Assembly: GCA_015655415.1 (NCBI GenBank)
Contig: JAATFB010000088.1
Location: 1-64,000, forward strand
Direction of reading: 5' to 3'
DNA: 64,000 bases
Source: Actinomycetales bacterium
GTDB lineage: Bacteria > Actinomycetota > Actinomycetes > Actinomycetales > Microbacteriaceae
Below the pieces are notes generated by a model that was not told the origin of the DNA, made no database searches, and saw only the letters and a list, made by a program, of their open reading frames with translations. Shown piece after piece: positions 43,336-51,853 of the stretch; the stretch's first letter is position 1; each line of letters starts with the position of its first letter. The translations under genes and the position numbers were made by a program.

Positions 43336-43364
43336 TTGACAGTTAGCAGTCAGCGAGACAGGAT
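43336..43364 (+). promoter_or_regulatory. Promoter candidate for the GH39 importer operon
   Basis: A consensus TTGACA (43336-43341) and a weak -10 CAGGAT (43359-43364) are spaced by 17 bp. Transcript leader would be about 80 nt before GTG 43450. The GntR operator lies immediately upstream. Confidence 0.5.
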
Positions 43365-43449
43365 GGCTTCGCGGGTCCCAGCACCCGCTCGACGCGCCCC
43401 GGTCTGGGTGGATCGCTCAGGCACGGTCTCGAACAAAGGAGTTTCTCGC

Positions 43450-44823
43450 GTGAAGAAGAAGGCACTCATCGCAGCGGTGGGCGTGGCCATCGTGTCCCTG
43501 TTGGCGGGCTGTTCCTCGACCGGTGCTTCATCCGGCTCGACGTCGGCTGCGACGGACAAACCCCAGTCGCAGGCGGACAAGCCGTCGAACTGCGACAACA
43601 AGATCGTGTATCCCTCCGCCACCCGCGTCTCGTTGTGGGGATGGTCGCCGACGCTGCCGGTTGCAGTCGACGCATTCGACAAGGCGCACAAAGACGTGCA
43701 GATCTGCTGGACGAACGCCGGCGCCGGGAGCGCGGAGTACCAGAAACTCTCCACGGCCATCGCGGCGGGCAAGGGCGCGCCCGACGTCGTCATGCTGGAG
43801 ACGGACCACCTCAACAGCTTCCTGATCAAGGGCGCGCTGGTGAACCTCAGCGACTACGGCGCCGACAAGTGGAAGAGCGACTTCTCGGCAGGCACGCTGA
43901 AGGACATCTCGAGCAACGGCGGGATCTACGCCATCCCCGACGACGGCGGACCGGTCGCGCTGATGTACCGCAAGGACATCTTCGACAAGTACGGCCTGAC
44001 GCCGCCCAAGAGCTGGGCGCAGTACGCAGCCGCTGCGGCGAAGCTCAAGAGCGCGGGCGGGCCGGCGATCGGGGACTGGCCGAACGACACACCCGCGTTC
44101 ACACAGGCCATGTTCGCGCAGGCGGGCGCGAACATGTTCGACTACAGCATCGACAAGAAGACCAGTCTCGGTGTCGACATCGACAACGCGGCGAGCCGAA
44201 AGGTGCTCGACTACTGGGACGACCTCGTGCAGAAGGGCGAGGTGATCACGACGGGGCAGTCCTCGACGGACTTCGTCAGCGAGCTCGCGTCGGGAAAGGT
44301 GGCCACCTTCATCGCCGCCTCGTGGGAGCCGGGTCACCTCACCGGGGCGGGCTTCACGCGAGGTCCGGAGAGCCCGTGGCGGGTGGCGATGCTGCCGCAA
44401 TGGAACCCGGGCTCACCGGTCCAGGTGAACTGGGGCGGCTCGACCTACGCGGTCACGACTCAGTCGAAGGTGCCTCACGCCGCAGCCGAGGTGGCGCTGA
44501 ACCTGTTCGGCCACGAGAACCAGCAGACCCTGGGCGCGCACTTCCCGCAACACTTGAAGGCGCAGAAGGCCTCGTGGTTCGTCGACGCCGAAGATCCGTT
44601 CTTCGGAGGACAGCAGGCCAACAAGGAGGTGTGGATCCCGGCGGCACACGGCTACAAGGGACAGGGCTACAGCCCGTTCCAGGATTACTACTACCAGCAG
44701 ATAACGGCCATGCTCACGAAGACGACGAGCGGTGCTGAGACCTCGGCGGCCGGGCTCTCGAAGCTGCAGGCGACAATCGTGTCGTATGCCAAGGCACAGG
44801 GCTTCACGGTCAAGGTCAAGTGA
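43450..44823 (+). CDS. Sugar ABC transporter substrate-binding lipoprotein
   Basis: 457 aa from GTG 43450, which has AAAGGAG nine bases upstream. Short lipoprotein signal with lipobox LAGC, Cys21, followed by a serine/threonine-rich linker. Binding-protein motifs: AYQKLSTAIAAGKG-like EYQKLSTAIAAGKGAPDVVML, IYAIPDDGGPVALMYRKDIF, PKSWAQYAAAAAKL and VATFIAASWEPG. Cys50 and Cys73 in the N-terminal lobe could form a disulfide. With the GH39-like enzyme downstream the ligand may be a short beta-glycoside or xylo-oligosaccharide (inference). Confidence 0.92.
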   Translation: MKKKALIAAVGVAIVSLLAGCSSTGASSGSTSAATDKPQSQADKPSNCDNKIVYPSATRVSLWGWSPTLPVAVDAFDKAHKDVQICWTNAGAGSAEYQKLSTAIAAGKGAPDVVMLETDHLNSFLIKGALVNLSDYGADKWKSDFSAGTLKDISSNGGIYAIPDDGGPVALMYRKDIFDKYGLTPPKSWAQYAAAAAKLKSAGGPAIGDWPNDTPAFTQAMFAQAGANMFDYSIDKKTSLGVDIDNAASRKVLDYWDDLVQKGEVITTGQSSTDFVSELASGKVATFIAASWEPGHLTGAGFTRGPESPWRVAMLPQWNPGSPVQVNWGGSTYAVTTQSKVPHAAAEVALNLFGHENQQTLGAHFPQHLKAQKASWFVDAEDPFFGGQQANKEVWIPAAHGYKGQGYSPFQDYYYQQITAMLTKTTSGAETSAAGLSKLQATIVSYAKAQGFTVKVK

Positions 44824-45764
44824 TGACTGGAATCGGCTCGTACGCCGTGCGGTCGTCGGCCCCTCGGGCGAGGGCGACCGCACGCGGCAGATCGGTACGG
44901 CCCAAGATCACCGGCTGGCTGTTCGTGGCACCGTTCGCCCTTGTGTTCCTGGTATTCCTGGTTGTCCCCCTGGCGTATGCGTTCTGGCTGAGCCTGTTCT
45001 CCAAGGGCCTCGCCACCGGCACGACCTTCAGCGGACTGGCGAACTACGTCAAAGCGTTCAGCGATCCGGAGTTCCTCGGCGGACTGCTGTTCGTCGTGGT
45101 GTTCTCCGTGGTCCTGATCCCGCTTCAGATGCTCGTCTCGCTCGCCGCTGCCCTCGTGCTCGACACCGTGACGACGAAGCTCGCCCGCTTCTCCAGGCTG
45201 ATGATCTTCGTGCCTTACGCGATACCCGCGGTGATCGGTGCGCTCATGTGGGGCTTCCTCTACAGCCCGGGATTCGGACCGCTCGCCCAGGTGTTCGCGC
45301 TGTTCCACGCGTCGGCGCCCAATCTGCTGGGATCCCACGACGTGTTCGGGGCCCTGCTGAACGTGGTGACCTGGCAGTGGAGCGGGTACTACATGATCAT
45401 CATCTATGCCGCTCTCCAGGGCATCGACAGCTCGCTCTATGAGGCGGCCAGGATCGACGGCGCCAACCAATGGCAGATCGCGCTGCGGATCAAGCTCCCG
45501 CTCGTGGCCTCGGCTCTCGTACTGATCCTCGTGTTCGCGCTCATCGGCACGTTGCAGTTCTTCACCGAGCCTCAGGTGCTCGCGCCATCCTCGAACGGCG
45601 TGATCACGCCGTCCTTCACCCCGAACATGTATGCGTACAACCTCGCCTTCGCGAACTCGCAGATCAACTACGCGTCGGCGATCTCGTTCGCGCTCGGACT
45701 CGTCGTGTTCGTGGGCGTCTACATCTTCCTCTTCGCGACCCGTAAGAAGGGACGGATCGTCTGA
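44823..45764 (+). CDS. Sugar ABC transporter permease (MalF-like)
   Basis: 313 aa from ATG 44823, one-base TGATG overlap with the binding-protein stop; the GTG three bases earlier is less likely. Six helices starting at about residue 31 (GWLFVAPFALVFLVFLVVPLAYAFW). ATPase-docking loop EAARIDGAN at about 207, followed by QWQIALRIKLPLVASALV. LQFFTEPQVLAPSSNGVI is the conserved periplasmic stretch. Works with the following gene. Confidence 0.92.
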   Translation: MTGIGSYAVRSSAPRARATARGRSVRPKITGWLFVAPFALVFLVFLVVPLAYAFWLSLFSKGLATGTTFSGLANYVKAFSDPEFLGGLLFVVVFSVVLIPLQMLVSLAAALVLDTVTTKLARFSRLMIFVPYAIPAVIGALMWGFLYSPGFGPLAQVFALFHASAPNLLGSHDVFGALLNVVTWQWSGYYMIIIYAALQGIDSSLYEAARIDGANQWQIALRIKLPLVASALVLILVFALIGTLQFFTEPQVLAPSSNGVITPSFTPNMYAYNLAFANSQINYASAISFALGLVVFVGVYIFLFATRKKGRIV

Positions 45765-46678
45765 TGACGGCCATCGGAATCAAGTCGGCTGACGCCGCCG
45801 TGCGGCCCAGGAGCGGTCGCACGCGAAGGAAGCCCCGGATGGGCGCGCACGTGTTCCTCGTGGTGCTGGTCATCTACTTCCTGCTGCCGCTGTGGTGGCT
45901 CATCGTGGCCAGCACCAAGGATGCGCACGGCCTCTTCTCCGGCACCGGAGGTGCGCTCTGGTTCGACAAGACCTTCGCACTGTTCGACAATCTCGGCCTG
46001 CTGTTCACATACAACGACGGGATCTACCTGAGATGGCTGGGCAACTCGGTGCTCTACGCCGTGAGCGGGGGAGCGGGCGCGACTGCGCTCGCGATCCTCG
46101 CTGGCTACGGATTCGCGAAATTCGCCTTTCCCGGCAGGCGCCTGAGCCTGGCGCTGCTCTTGGGCTCGGTGATGGTTCCCCTGACCGCCCTGGTGATCCC
46201 CACATTCGCGATGCTCTCGCAGGTGGGCATGACCAACACCATCTGGGCCGTCATCCTGCCCTCGCTGCTGAACCCGTTCGGGGTCTACCTGATGATGGTC
46301 TACGCCACCGACGCCATTCCCGACGAGCTTCTGGACGCTGCGCGCGTCGACGGTGCAGGAGAGCTCCGCACCTTCTTCACGGTCGCGTTGCCGCTGCTGC
46401 GCCCGGCAGCGGTGACGGTCCTGCTGCTCTCATTCGTCGGAACCTGGAACAACTACTTCCTGCCGCTTGCCGTCCTCTCATCCAACAACCTGTTCCCCGT
46501 GACCGTAGGACTCGGGCTCTGGGATGGGCTGGCCAACTCGGCGAGCGGCACCGGAACGACCTCGTTGTGGAGCCTCATCATCCTCGGCTCCCTCGTGTCG
46601 ATCATCCCCCTGATCGTGGCGTTCCTGAGCCTGCAGCGATATTGGCGAGGAGGTCTCGCGGTCGGCTCCCTCAAATGA
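45764..46678 (+). CDS. Sugar ABC transporter permease (MalG-like)
   Basis: 304 aa, one-base TGATG coupling. First helix near residues 30-50 (VFLVVLVIYFLLPLWWLIVAS). The EAA loop is DAARVDGAG at about 191, with aspartate in place of the first glutamate, followed by LRTFFTVALPLLRPAAVTV. The C-terminus LQRYWRGGLAVGSLK is typical. It completes the importer; there is no linked ATPase gene. Confidence 0.92.
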   Translation: MTAIGIKSADAAVRPRSGRTRRKPRMGAHVFLVVLVIYFLLPLWWLIVASTKDAHGLFSGTGGALWFDKTFALFDNLGLLFTYNDGIYLRWLGNSVLYAVSGGAGATALAILAGYGFAKFAFPGRRLSLALLLGSVMVPLTALVIPTFAMLSQVGMTNTIWAVILPSLLNPFGVYLMMVYATDAIPDELLDAARVDGAGELRTFFTVALPLLRPAAVTVLLLSFVGTWNNYFLPLAVLSSNNLFPVTVGLGLWDGLANSASGTGTTSLWSLIILGSLVSIIPLIVAFLSLQRYWRGGLAVGSLK

Positions 46679-46756
46679 CCAGCACCCGGCACATGACCAG
46701 CACCGGGCACGACACGACAGGTGTCGACGAGCCCCTCCAACATTGAAAGGATCGGC

Positions 46757-48511
46757 GTGACCACCCAAACTCCCGCCACCGCTCGACGCGACAAGAACCC
46801 CGGGGTGGAGTCCACACCCCTCTTTCCCGATGCCGCACCCCACGACCCAGCGGCCGCTCACGTGCGCAGCGCCTCGATCGAGGTCGATGCAGCGGCATCC
46901 GGTGAACGCATCGAGCCGATCTGGGCCAGCCTGGGATACGACGAGATCAACTGGACCTACACCACCACCGGGCGTCAGCTGCTGGACACCATCGCGAGCA
47001 CGACGCACACCCCGTTCCATGTTCGTCCGCACTATGTCTTCGTGAGCGGCACAGGCTTCGGTCTTCCCCACCAAGGAAGCGGCAACGTCTATCACGAACG
47101 CGACGGTGTGCCGTTCTACGATTTCACCATCGTGGACCAGGCGTACGACGCCATCGTCGGGGCCGGGCATCACGTTCTCGTCGAGCTCGGGTTCACTCCG
47201 CGCGACCTCGTTCCCGAGCGGGCATACGAGGAATATCCACTCGTGGACAGCCCTACGGTCTACAGCGCGTACGAGGCCGGGCACTGGAGCTTCCCGCCGA
47301 AGGACTACGCGAGATGGGGCGCACTGGTTGCAACTCTTGCGCAGCACTGCCTCGAGCGCTACGGCGAGGAAGAAGTCTCCGGGTGGCTCTGGGAGCTGTG
47401 GAACGAGCCGGACATCTACTACTGGCGCGGAACCCGCGAGGAGTTCAACGCGCTCTACGACACGACGGCTCGCGCGGTGCGCAGTGTGCTGCCGAACGCG
47501 TCGGTCGGAGGTCCGACCGTCACCGGCGGTCCCAACGGCGTCGGGTTCCTCCGCCAGTTCCTCCAGCACGTCGCTGACAACGGCCTTCCGCTCGATTTCG
47601 TCTCGTTCCACACGAAGGGCTCGCGTTTCGTGCCATGGCGCACATACGGGCCCATCGGTTCGGAGGCGCCGCAGAAGCAGTCGCCGCAGACCACGAAGAT
47701 GCTCTACGAGATCCGCACGCTCTTGCGTGTGATGGCGGAGTTCCCGCAGTTCGCCGACCTGCCCGCCATCGTCGACGAGTGCGACGCGGGCGTGCCGGCG
47801 CACTGGGGCGTGTACGACAACTCGAACTTCCGCTTCCAGAACACCGAGTACTACCCGGTGTTCCAGGCGAACCTCATGAAGAAGATCCTCGACCTCAACG
47901 CGCTCGAGAAGGCGCAGGTGCGTGAAGCCACGACCTGGAGCTTCTACTTCGAGGGGGAACGCACGTTCGAGGGCACCCGATCCTTCATCACCGCCAACGG
48001 TGTGGAGAAGCCGTTGCTCAACGCCTACCGCATGTTCGGCAGGCTCGGCACCACCCGGCTTCCGGCCGTATCGGACAGCACCTGGAGCGTCTCCGAACTG
48101 GATGCCATCGTGCCCGAGCTTCCACCCGAGGAGGTCGACGCGCTGGCCACGCGCAGCGATGACGGCGAGATCGCGATCCTCGTCTATCGCCGCACCGACG
48201 ACCAATACAGCACCGACGACGTGCCGGCCGAGGTCGCGGTGAAGGTGCGGGGTCTGGAGTCGGGCCCTTACGTCGTCGAGCACTATCGGATCGACGAGCG
48301 GCACAGCAACGCGCATACCGTCTGGACCGAGCTGGGCAGGCCGTGGCATCCGACCGCGCACGAGATCGACCTCATGCATCGCAGGATGGGGCTCGAGGAG
48401 TTCGAGCCGAGGCGGCAGATCGACGCGTCGGCGGGAGTCTGCGACATCCGGCTGAGCCTGCCGCTGCAGTCCGTGTCCCTGCTCGTCATTCGCCGATCGG
48501 TCGCGAGATGA
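46757..48511 (+). CDS. Glycoside hydrolase, family 39-like (beta-xylosidase type)
   Basis: 584 aa from GTG 46757, with AAAGG seven bases upstream. No signal peptide, so it acts in the cytosol on imported oligosaccharides. The (beta/alpha)8 domain carries the clan-A acid/base glutamate E217 in WELWNEPDIYYW and a plausible nucleophile E341 in PAIVDECDAG; HTKGSRF and SWSF-like TTWSFYFEG match GH39 barrel strands. A beta-sandwich follows from about residue 430. GH39 includes beta-xylosidases and alpha-L-iduronidases, so a xyloside or uronide is plausible. The N-terminal 35 residues are disordered. Confidence 0.75.
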   Translation: MTTQTPATARRDKNPGVESTPLFPDAAPHDPAAAHVRSASIEVDAAASGERIEPIWASLGYDEINWTYTTTGRQLLDTIASTTHTPFHVRPHYVFVSGTGFGLPHQGSGNVYHERDGVPFYDFTIVDQAYDAIVGAGHHVLVELGFTPRDLVPERAYEEYPLVDSPTVYSAYEAGHWSFPPKDYARWGALVATLAQHCLERYGEEEVSGWLWELWNEPDIYYWRGTREEFNALYDTTARAVRSVLPNASVGGPTVTGGPNGVGFLRQFLQHVADNGLPLDFVSFHTKGSRFVPWRTYGPIGSEAPQKQSPQTTKMLYEIRTLLRVMAEFPQFADLPAIVDECDAGVPAHWGVYDNSNFRFQNTEYYPVFQANLMKKILDLNALEKAQVREATTWSFYFEGERTFEGTRSFITANGVEKPLLNAYRMFGRLGTTRLPAVSDSTWSVSELDAIVPELPPEEVDALATRSDDGEIAILVYRRTDDQYSTDDVPAEVAVKVRGLESGPYVVEHYRIDERHSNAHTVWTELGRPWHPTAHEIDLMHRRMGLEEFEPRRQIDASAGVCDIRLSLPLQSVSLLVIRRSVAR

Positions 48512-49362
48512 GCCTTCCCTCGAACCGCAACACGCCCTCGGTGCAGCTCGAGGACGGCGTGCGGATCCCGCAACTCGGGTTCGGCGTCTTCCAGATCTCG
48601 CCTGATGAGGTGCAGGCGAGGGTGGAGGAGGCACTCGATGTCGGCTATCGCCACATCGACACGGCCGCCGCCTACAACAACGAGCAGGGCGTCGGACGAG
48701 CCCTGACCGCGTCCGGACTGCCGAGAGACGAGGTGTTCGTCACCACGAAGCTGCGCAACGGCGAGCAAGGCCGCACGTCCGCCGCGGACGCCCTTCGGGG
48801 AAGCCTCGACCGCCTCGGACTGGAGTATGTCGACCTCTATCTCATCCATTGGCCCTCGCCCGCGCGAGACGCCTACGTGGACAGCTGGCGGGCGATGATC
48901 GAGGCCAAGCGGGCGGGTCTGGCTCGCGCGATCGGGGTCTCCAATTTCCTTCCGCACCACCTGGAGCGCGTGATCACCGAGACCGGGGTGGTCCCCGCGG
49001 TCGACCAGATCGAGTTGCACCCATACTTCGCGCAACCCGGGGTGGTCCGCATCCTCGGCGAACGCGGAGTGGCCGTGGAGTCGTACAGCCCCCTCGGACA
49101 GGGCCGGGATCTCGCCGATCCCGTGGTGCTGGAGATCGCGGCCGTTCTCGATCGGGCGCCGGCGCAGGTCATCCTGCGTTGGCATCTCCAGCATGGCTAC
49201 ATCGCCATCCCCAAGGCCTCCGCGCGCCCACGGATGGCCGCCAACCTGGATGTCTTCGACTTCCATCTGACCGAGGAGGACATGCGCAGGATCGACTCGC
49301 TCGACACCGGCGAGCGCATCGGCGGGGACCCGGACACCTTCGAGATCAGCCAGATCCGGTAG
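48508..49362 (+). CDS. Aldo/keto reductase
   Basis: 284 aa from ATG 48508, ATGA-coupled to the glycosidase gene. The catalytic tetrad is intact: D51, Y56 (GYRHIDTAAAYNNE), K81 (VTTKLRN) and H114 (LIHWPSP). AIGVSNFLPHHL and the C-terminal NADPH-binding loop IPKASARPRMAANLDVFDFHLT match AKR5-type 2,5-diketogluconate-reductase relatives. It likely reduces the aldose or keto sugar released by the glycosidase. A strong hairpin follows 72 bp downstream. Confidence 0.9.
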   Translation: MSLPSNRNTPSVQLEDGVRIPQLGFGVFQISPDEVQARVEEALDVGYRHIDTAAAYNNEQGVGRALTASGLPRDEVFVTTKLRNGEQGRTSAADALRGSLDRLGLEYVDLYLIHWPSPARDAYVDSWRAMIEAKRAGLARAIGVSNFLPHHLERVITETGVVPAVDQIELHPYFAQPGVVRILGERGVAVESYSPLGQGRDLADPVVLEIAAVLDRAPAQVILRWHLQHGYIAIPKASARPRMAANLDVFDFHLTEEDMRRIDSLDTGERIGGDPDTFEISQIR

Positions 49363-49433
49363 CGCCGACCCTGGTGCTCGGGACTCCATGCGCTCGCCGC
49401 GTTGCTCCTCGCGAACCGGCATGCGCACCGCGG

Positions 49434-49459
49434 GCACGAGCCGCCTCTGCGGCTCGTGC
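49434..49459 (+). terminator. Hairpin terminator or attenuator between aldo/keto reductase and SDR
   Basis: GCACGAGCCGC (49434-49444) and GCGGCTCGTGC (49449-49459) make a perfect 11-bp stem with a CTCT tetraloop. No U run follows. It may end the importer-glycosidase transcript or lower expression of the two SDR genes downstream. Confidence 0.6.
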
Positions 49460-49494
49460 ATCACTCATCAGCAGTTCGAAAGGAACATCCCCTC

Positions 49495-50265
49495 ATGACA
49501 TCTCGATATCCGCAGTCGCCGACCGTTGTCCTCACGGGGGCTGCCTCCCCGAGGGGGATAGGCCAGGCGACGGCGAACTACTTGGCCGAACGGGGATGGA
49601 ATGTCGGGGTGATCGATCTCGACGACTCGGAATCGAAGACGGTCGCGCAGACCATCGCCGCGACATACGGCGTGAAGGCCTTCGGCGTCGGCGCGGACGT
49701 CGTCGACGACTCGGCCGTACGTGCGGCGTTCGACGTTCTCGAGTCGGAGCTGCCGCAGGTTGTCGCGCTCGTCAACCTCGCCGGGGTCTCCTCGCCCGAC
49801 CCGTACCTCGAGGTCAGCACCGAGGAGTGGGATCGCGTGATCGGCATCAACCTCACGGGGGTTCACCACGTCACGCGGCGGGCCGCGCAGACCATGGCGA
49901 GACACGGTGTCGGGCGGATCGTGAGCCTGTCATCGGTCTCCGCGCAGCGCGGCGGCGGCACCTACAGCAAGGCTGCGTATTCGGCGGCGAAAGCCGGCGT
50001 CATCGGACTCACACGTGCCGCCGCCAGGGAGCTGGGCGCATTCGGAATCACGGTGAACGCTATAGCTCCCGGTCCGATCGACACGGACATCATGGGCGGG
50101 CCGCTCACGGAGGAGCGGAAGCGGAGGATGGCCGCGGACGGTGTGCTCGACAGGATCGGGGAGCCGCGCGACGTCGCGGCGGCCGTCTCGTATCTGATCA
50201 GCGAGGATGCGGGCTTCGTCACCGGCCACACGCTCAACGTGGACGGCGGCCTGTACATGCACTGA
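49495..50265 (+). CDS. SDR family oxidoreductase
   Basis: 256 aa from ATG 49495 (AAAGGA eleven bases upstream). The cofactor loop is TGAASPRGIGQATA, with a proline insertion seen in some sugar dehydrogenases. IDLDDSE after strand 2 suggests NAD(H). NLAG replaces the usual NNAG (ALVNLAGVSSP), the catalytic serine is in SLSSVSAQ, and the pair is Y-S-A-A-K. The C-terminus VTGHTLNVDGGLYMH is standard. Its stop codon lies inside the first copy of a 19-bp tandem duplication. Probably a sugar or sugar-acid dehydrogenase. Confidence 0.88.
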   Translation: MTSRYPQSPTVVLTGAASPRGIGQATANYLAERGWNVGVIDLDDSESKTVAQTIAATYGVKAFGVGADVVDDSAVRAAFDVLESELPQVVALVNLAGVSSPDPYLEVSTEEWDRVIGINLTGVHHVTRRAAQTMARHGVGRIVSLSSVSAQRGGGTYSKAAYSAAKAGVIGLTRAAARELGAFGITVNAIAPGPIDTDIMGGPLTEERKRRMAADGVLDRIGEPRDVAAAVSYLISEDAGFVTGHTLNVDGGLYMH

Positions 50266-50292
50266 GTGCGATGACATGCAATGAGTGCGATG
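50255..50292. repeat. 19-bp tandem duplication spanning the SDR stop codon
   Basis: ACATGCACTGAGTGCGATG (50255-50273) is followed directly by ACATGCAATGAGTGCGATG (50274-50292), differing at one base. The first copy contains the last codons and TGA of the SDR gene. It looks like a recent slippage duplication. Confidence 0.85.
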
Positions 50293-50327
50293 CGGGTGCA
50301 AAAGCGGAGGCTTTCCGCTAAACCTGC
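50293..50327 (+). terminator. Weak nested hairpin downstream of the SDR gene
   Basis: GCGGGT (50293-50298) can pair with ACCTGC (50322-50327, one G-T pair), enclosing AGCGGA/TCCGCT (50303-50308/50314-50319). It may be a weak terminator or attenuator before the next SDR gene. Confidence 0.3.
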
Positions 50328-50468
50328 CGATGTGAACGGGTGCGCGCCCGGGCTCGGGGCCATCGCGGCGTCGTCGACCCGGCATCCGTCGGTCGAGTTG
50401 CCCACGATCGAGTCAGGGACCATGAGCAGGTCGAACATCGGCATCATGAGCAAGCTCGAGGGGAAAGC

Positions 50469-51212
50469 GTGAGTCAGAGACCGAGCCAGGACATCGCCAT
50501 CATCACCGGCGCCGCGAGCGGCATCGGATACAGCACCGCCCGATACTTCGCAGCTCGGGGCGCACGCGTGGTCGGTGTGGACCTGAGCGAGCGGGTTGTC
50601 GAGCTGATGTCCGAGCTTCCCGGTGGCGCACATCTCGGCATCGCACGGGACCTCACCGATCCGACTGCCGCCGACCGCGTCATCGCGCAAGCCGTCGCCT
50701 TCGCGGGGACGCCGACGATTCTGGTGAACTCTGCCGGAGTCGCTCTCCTCGACAGAGCAGTGGACGTCACGCCGGACCGGTGGCAGACGACGCTCGATGT
50801 GAATCTGAGCGCGACCTTCTACATGTCCCAGGCCGCCGGACGGGTCATGCTCGGCGCCGGCTATGGCCGCATCATCAACCTGGCGTCGCAGGCAGCCGTG
50901 ATCGGTCTCGACGAGCACGCGGCCTATGCGGCCAGCAAGGCGGCGATCGTGGGACTCACCCGCGTGCTGTCCAAGGAATGGGCGCCGTCGGGCGTGACGG
51001 TCAATGCAATCTCGCCGACCGTGGTCGAGACGCCGCTCGGCAAGGTCGCCTGGGCCGGGGAGAAGGGTGAGCGGGCGAAGGCCGAGATCCCCGTCGGCCG
51101 ATTCGCGCAGCCGGAGGAGATCGCCTCCCTGATCGGGTACCTCGCCAGCGCGGACGCGGCCATGATCACCGGCACGAATGTGCTCGTCGACGGCGGACGG
51201 ACCGGCGTCTAG
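50469..51212 (+). CDS. SDR family oxidoreductase
   Basis: 247 aa from GTG 50469, preceded by GAGGGGAAA. Motifs: TGAASGIGYSTA, aspartate in GVDLSERV (NAD preference), ILVNSAGVALL, serine in NLASQAAV and Y-A-A-S-K; the C-terminus has ISPTVVETPLG and ITGTNVLVDGG. It resembles 3-ketoacyl-ACP-reductase-like sugar dehydrogenases such as those near D-threitol, L-rhamnose or glucose operons. Last gene of the rightward GntR-controlled group. Confidence 0.88.
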   Translation: MSQRPSQDIAIITGAASGIGYSTARYFAARGARVVGVDLSERVVELMSELPGGAHLGIARDLTDPTAADRVIAQAVAFAGTPTILVNSAGVALLDRAVDVTPDRWQTTLDVNLSATFYMSQAAGRVMLGAGYGRIINLASQAAVIGLDEHAAYAASKAAIVGLTRVLSKEWAPSGVTVNAISPTVVETPLGKVAWAGEKGERAKAEIPVGRFAQPEEIASLIGYLASADAAMITGTNVLVDGGRTGV

Positions 51213-51331
51213 CGTGTGCTCCCCTGCGGCTGAGCCCGAGTGCGACTGCTCGTGGGACGGCACGGCCGCGGCTGGTGCGGGCGAGTTCGTCGTGGGGTCT
51301 TGACCATACGGCAGGGAGGCTGCGCCGGTCC

Positions 51332-51730
51332 TCACCGTCCGAAGCGCTCTTGTGCCTCGCCGGTGGCCGGCGTGAAGAAGTTGACGAGGTTGCCGTCCGG
51401 GTCGCGGAACAGGAGTGAACGGTTGCCCCACGGCATCGTCGTCGGCTCGTTGACGAACGTCTCCACGACGCCCTGGAGCGCGGGATAGACCGCGTCGACG
51501 TCATCGACGAGGAAGTCGAACGTCACGGATCGATTGGCGTGCGCCTCGGCGGCGTTCTCGCCCATCAGCGCGACGGTGGCCGAACTCGCGATCGCAAGGG
51601 TGCCGGAGTCGGTGCGGAGCTCCGCGAACAGAGGATGCAGCCGGACGGCTGTCAGGCCGGTGATCTTCTCGTAGAAGGCGACGAGGTCATCGACATCGTC
51701 GGTGATGATACGGGTGGCTGCGAACTGCAT
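51332..51730 (-). CDS. VOC family protein (glyoxalase/dioxygenase fold)
   Basis: 132 aa, the normal single-domain size. Paired beta-alpha-beta-beta-beta modules are evident: RIITDDVDDLVAFYEKITGL, then ELRTDSGTLAIAS, FDFLVDDVDAVYPALQGVVETFV and the C-terminal SLLFRDPDGNLVNFFTP, whose DPDGN turn is diagnostic. Members are isomerases, dioxygenases or resistance proteins; no catalytic role can be assigned. It is divergent from the WYL regulator around a perfect inverted repeat and is probably regulated by it. Confidence 0.85.
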   Translation of the reverse strand: MQFAATRIITDDVDDLVAFYEKITGLTAVRLHPLFAELRTDSGTLAIASSATVALMGENAAEAHANRSVTFDFLVDDVDAVYPALQGVVETFVNEPTTMPWGNRSLLFRDPDGNLVNFFTPATGEAQERFGR

Positions 51731-51795
51731 GAGCGTCTCTCCTCGGTATGCGTTGCGCCCTCGTGAGCCGGGGCGTGATCCCTTACGCTACGACT

Positions 51796-51822
51796 GATAC
51801 CGGGCGAATCCTGCCCGGTATC
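51796..51822. promoter_or_regulatory. Perfect inverted repeat operator between VOC and WYL genes
   Basis: GATACCGGGC (51796-51805) and GCCCGGTATC (51813-51822), 7-bp spacer, perfect 10-bp arms. It lies 65 bp before the VOC start and 31 bp before the regulator start. The most likely binder is the adjacent WYL regulator. Confidence 0.7.
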
Positions 51823-51853
51823 GGAGGGAGGCTCGGCGCATGGGCTGTGTGAG

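Noticed and set aside
50281-50472. 63-codon open frame between the two SDR genes
   Set aside because: Overlaps the tandem duplication and the ribosome site of the next SDR, has no recognisable features and no good start signal of its own.
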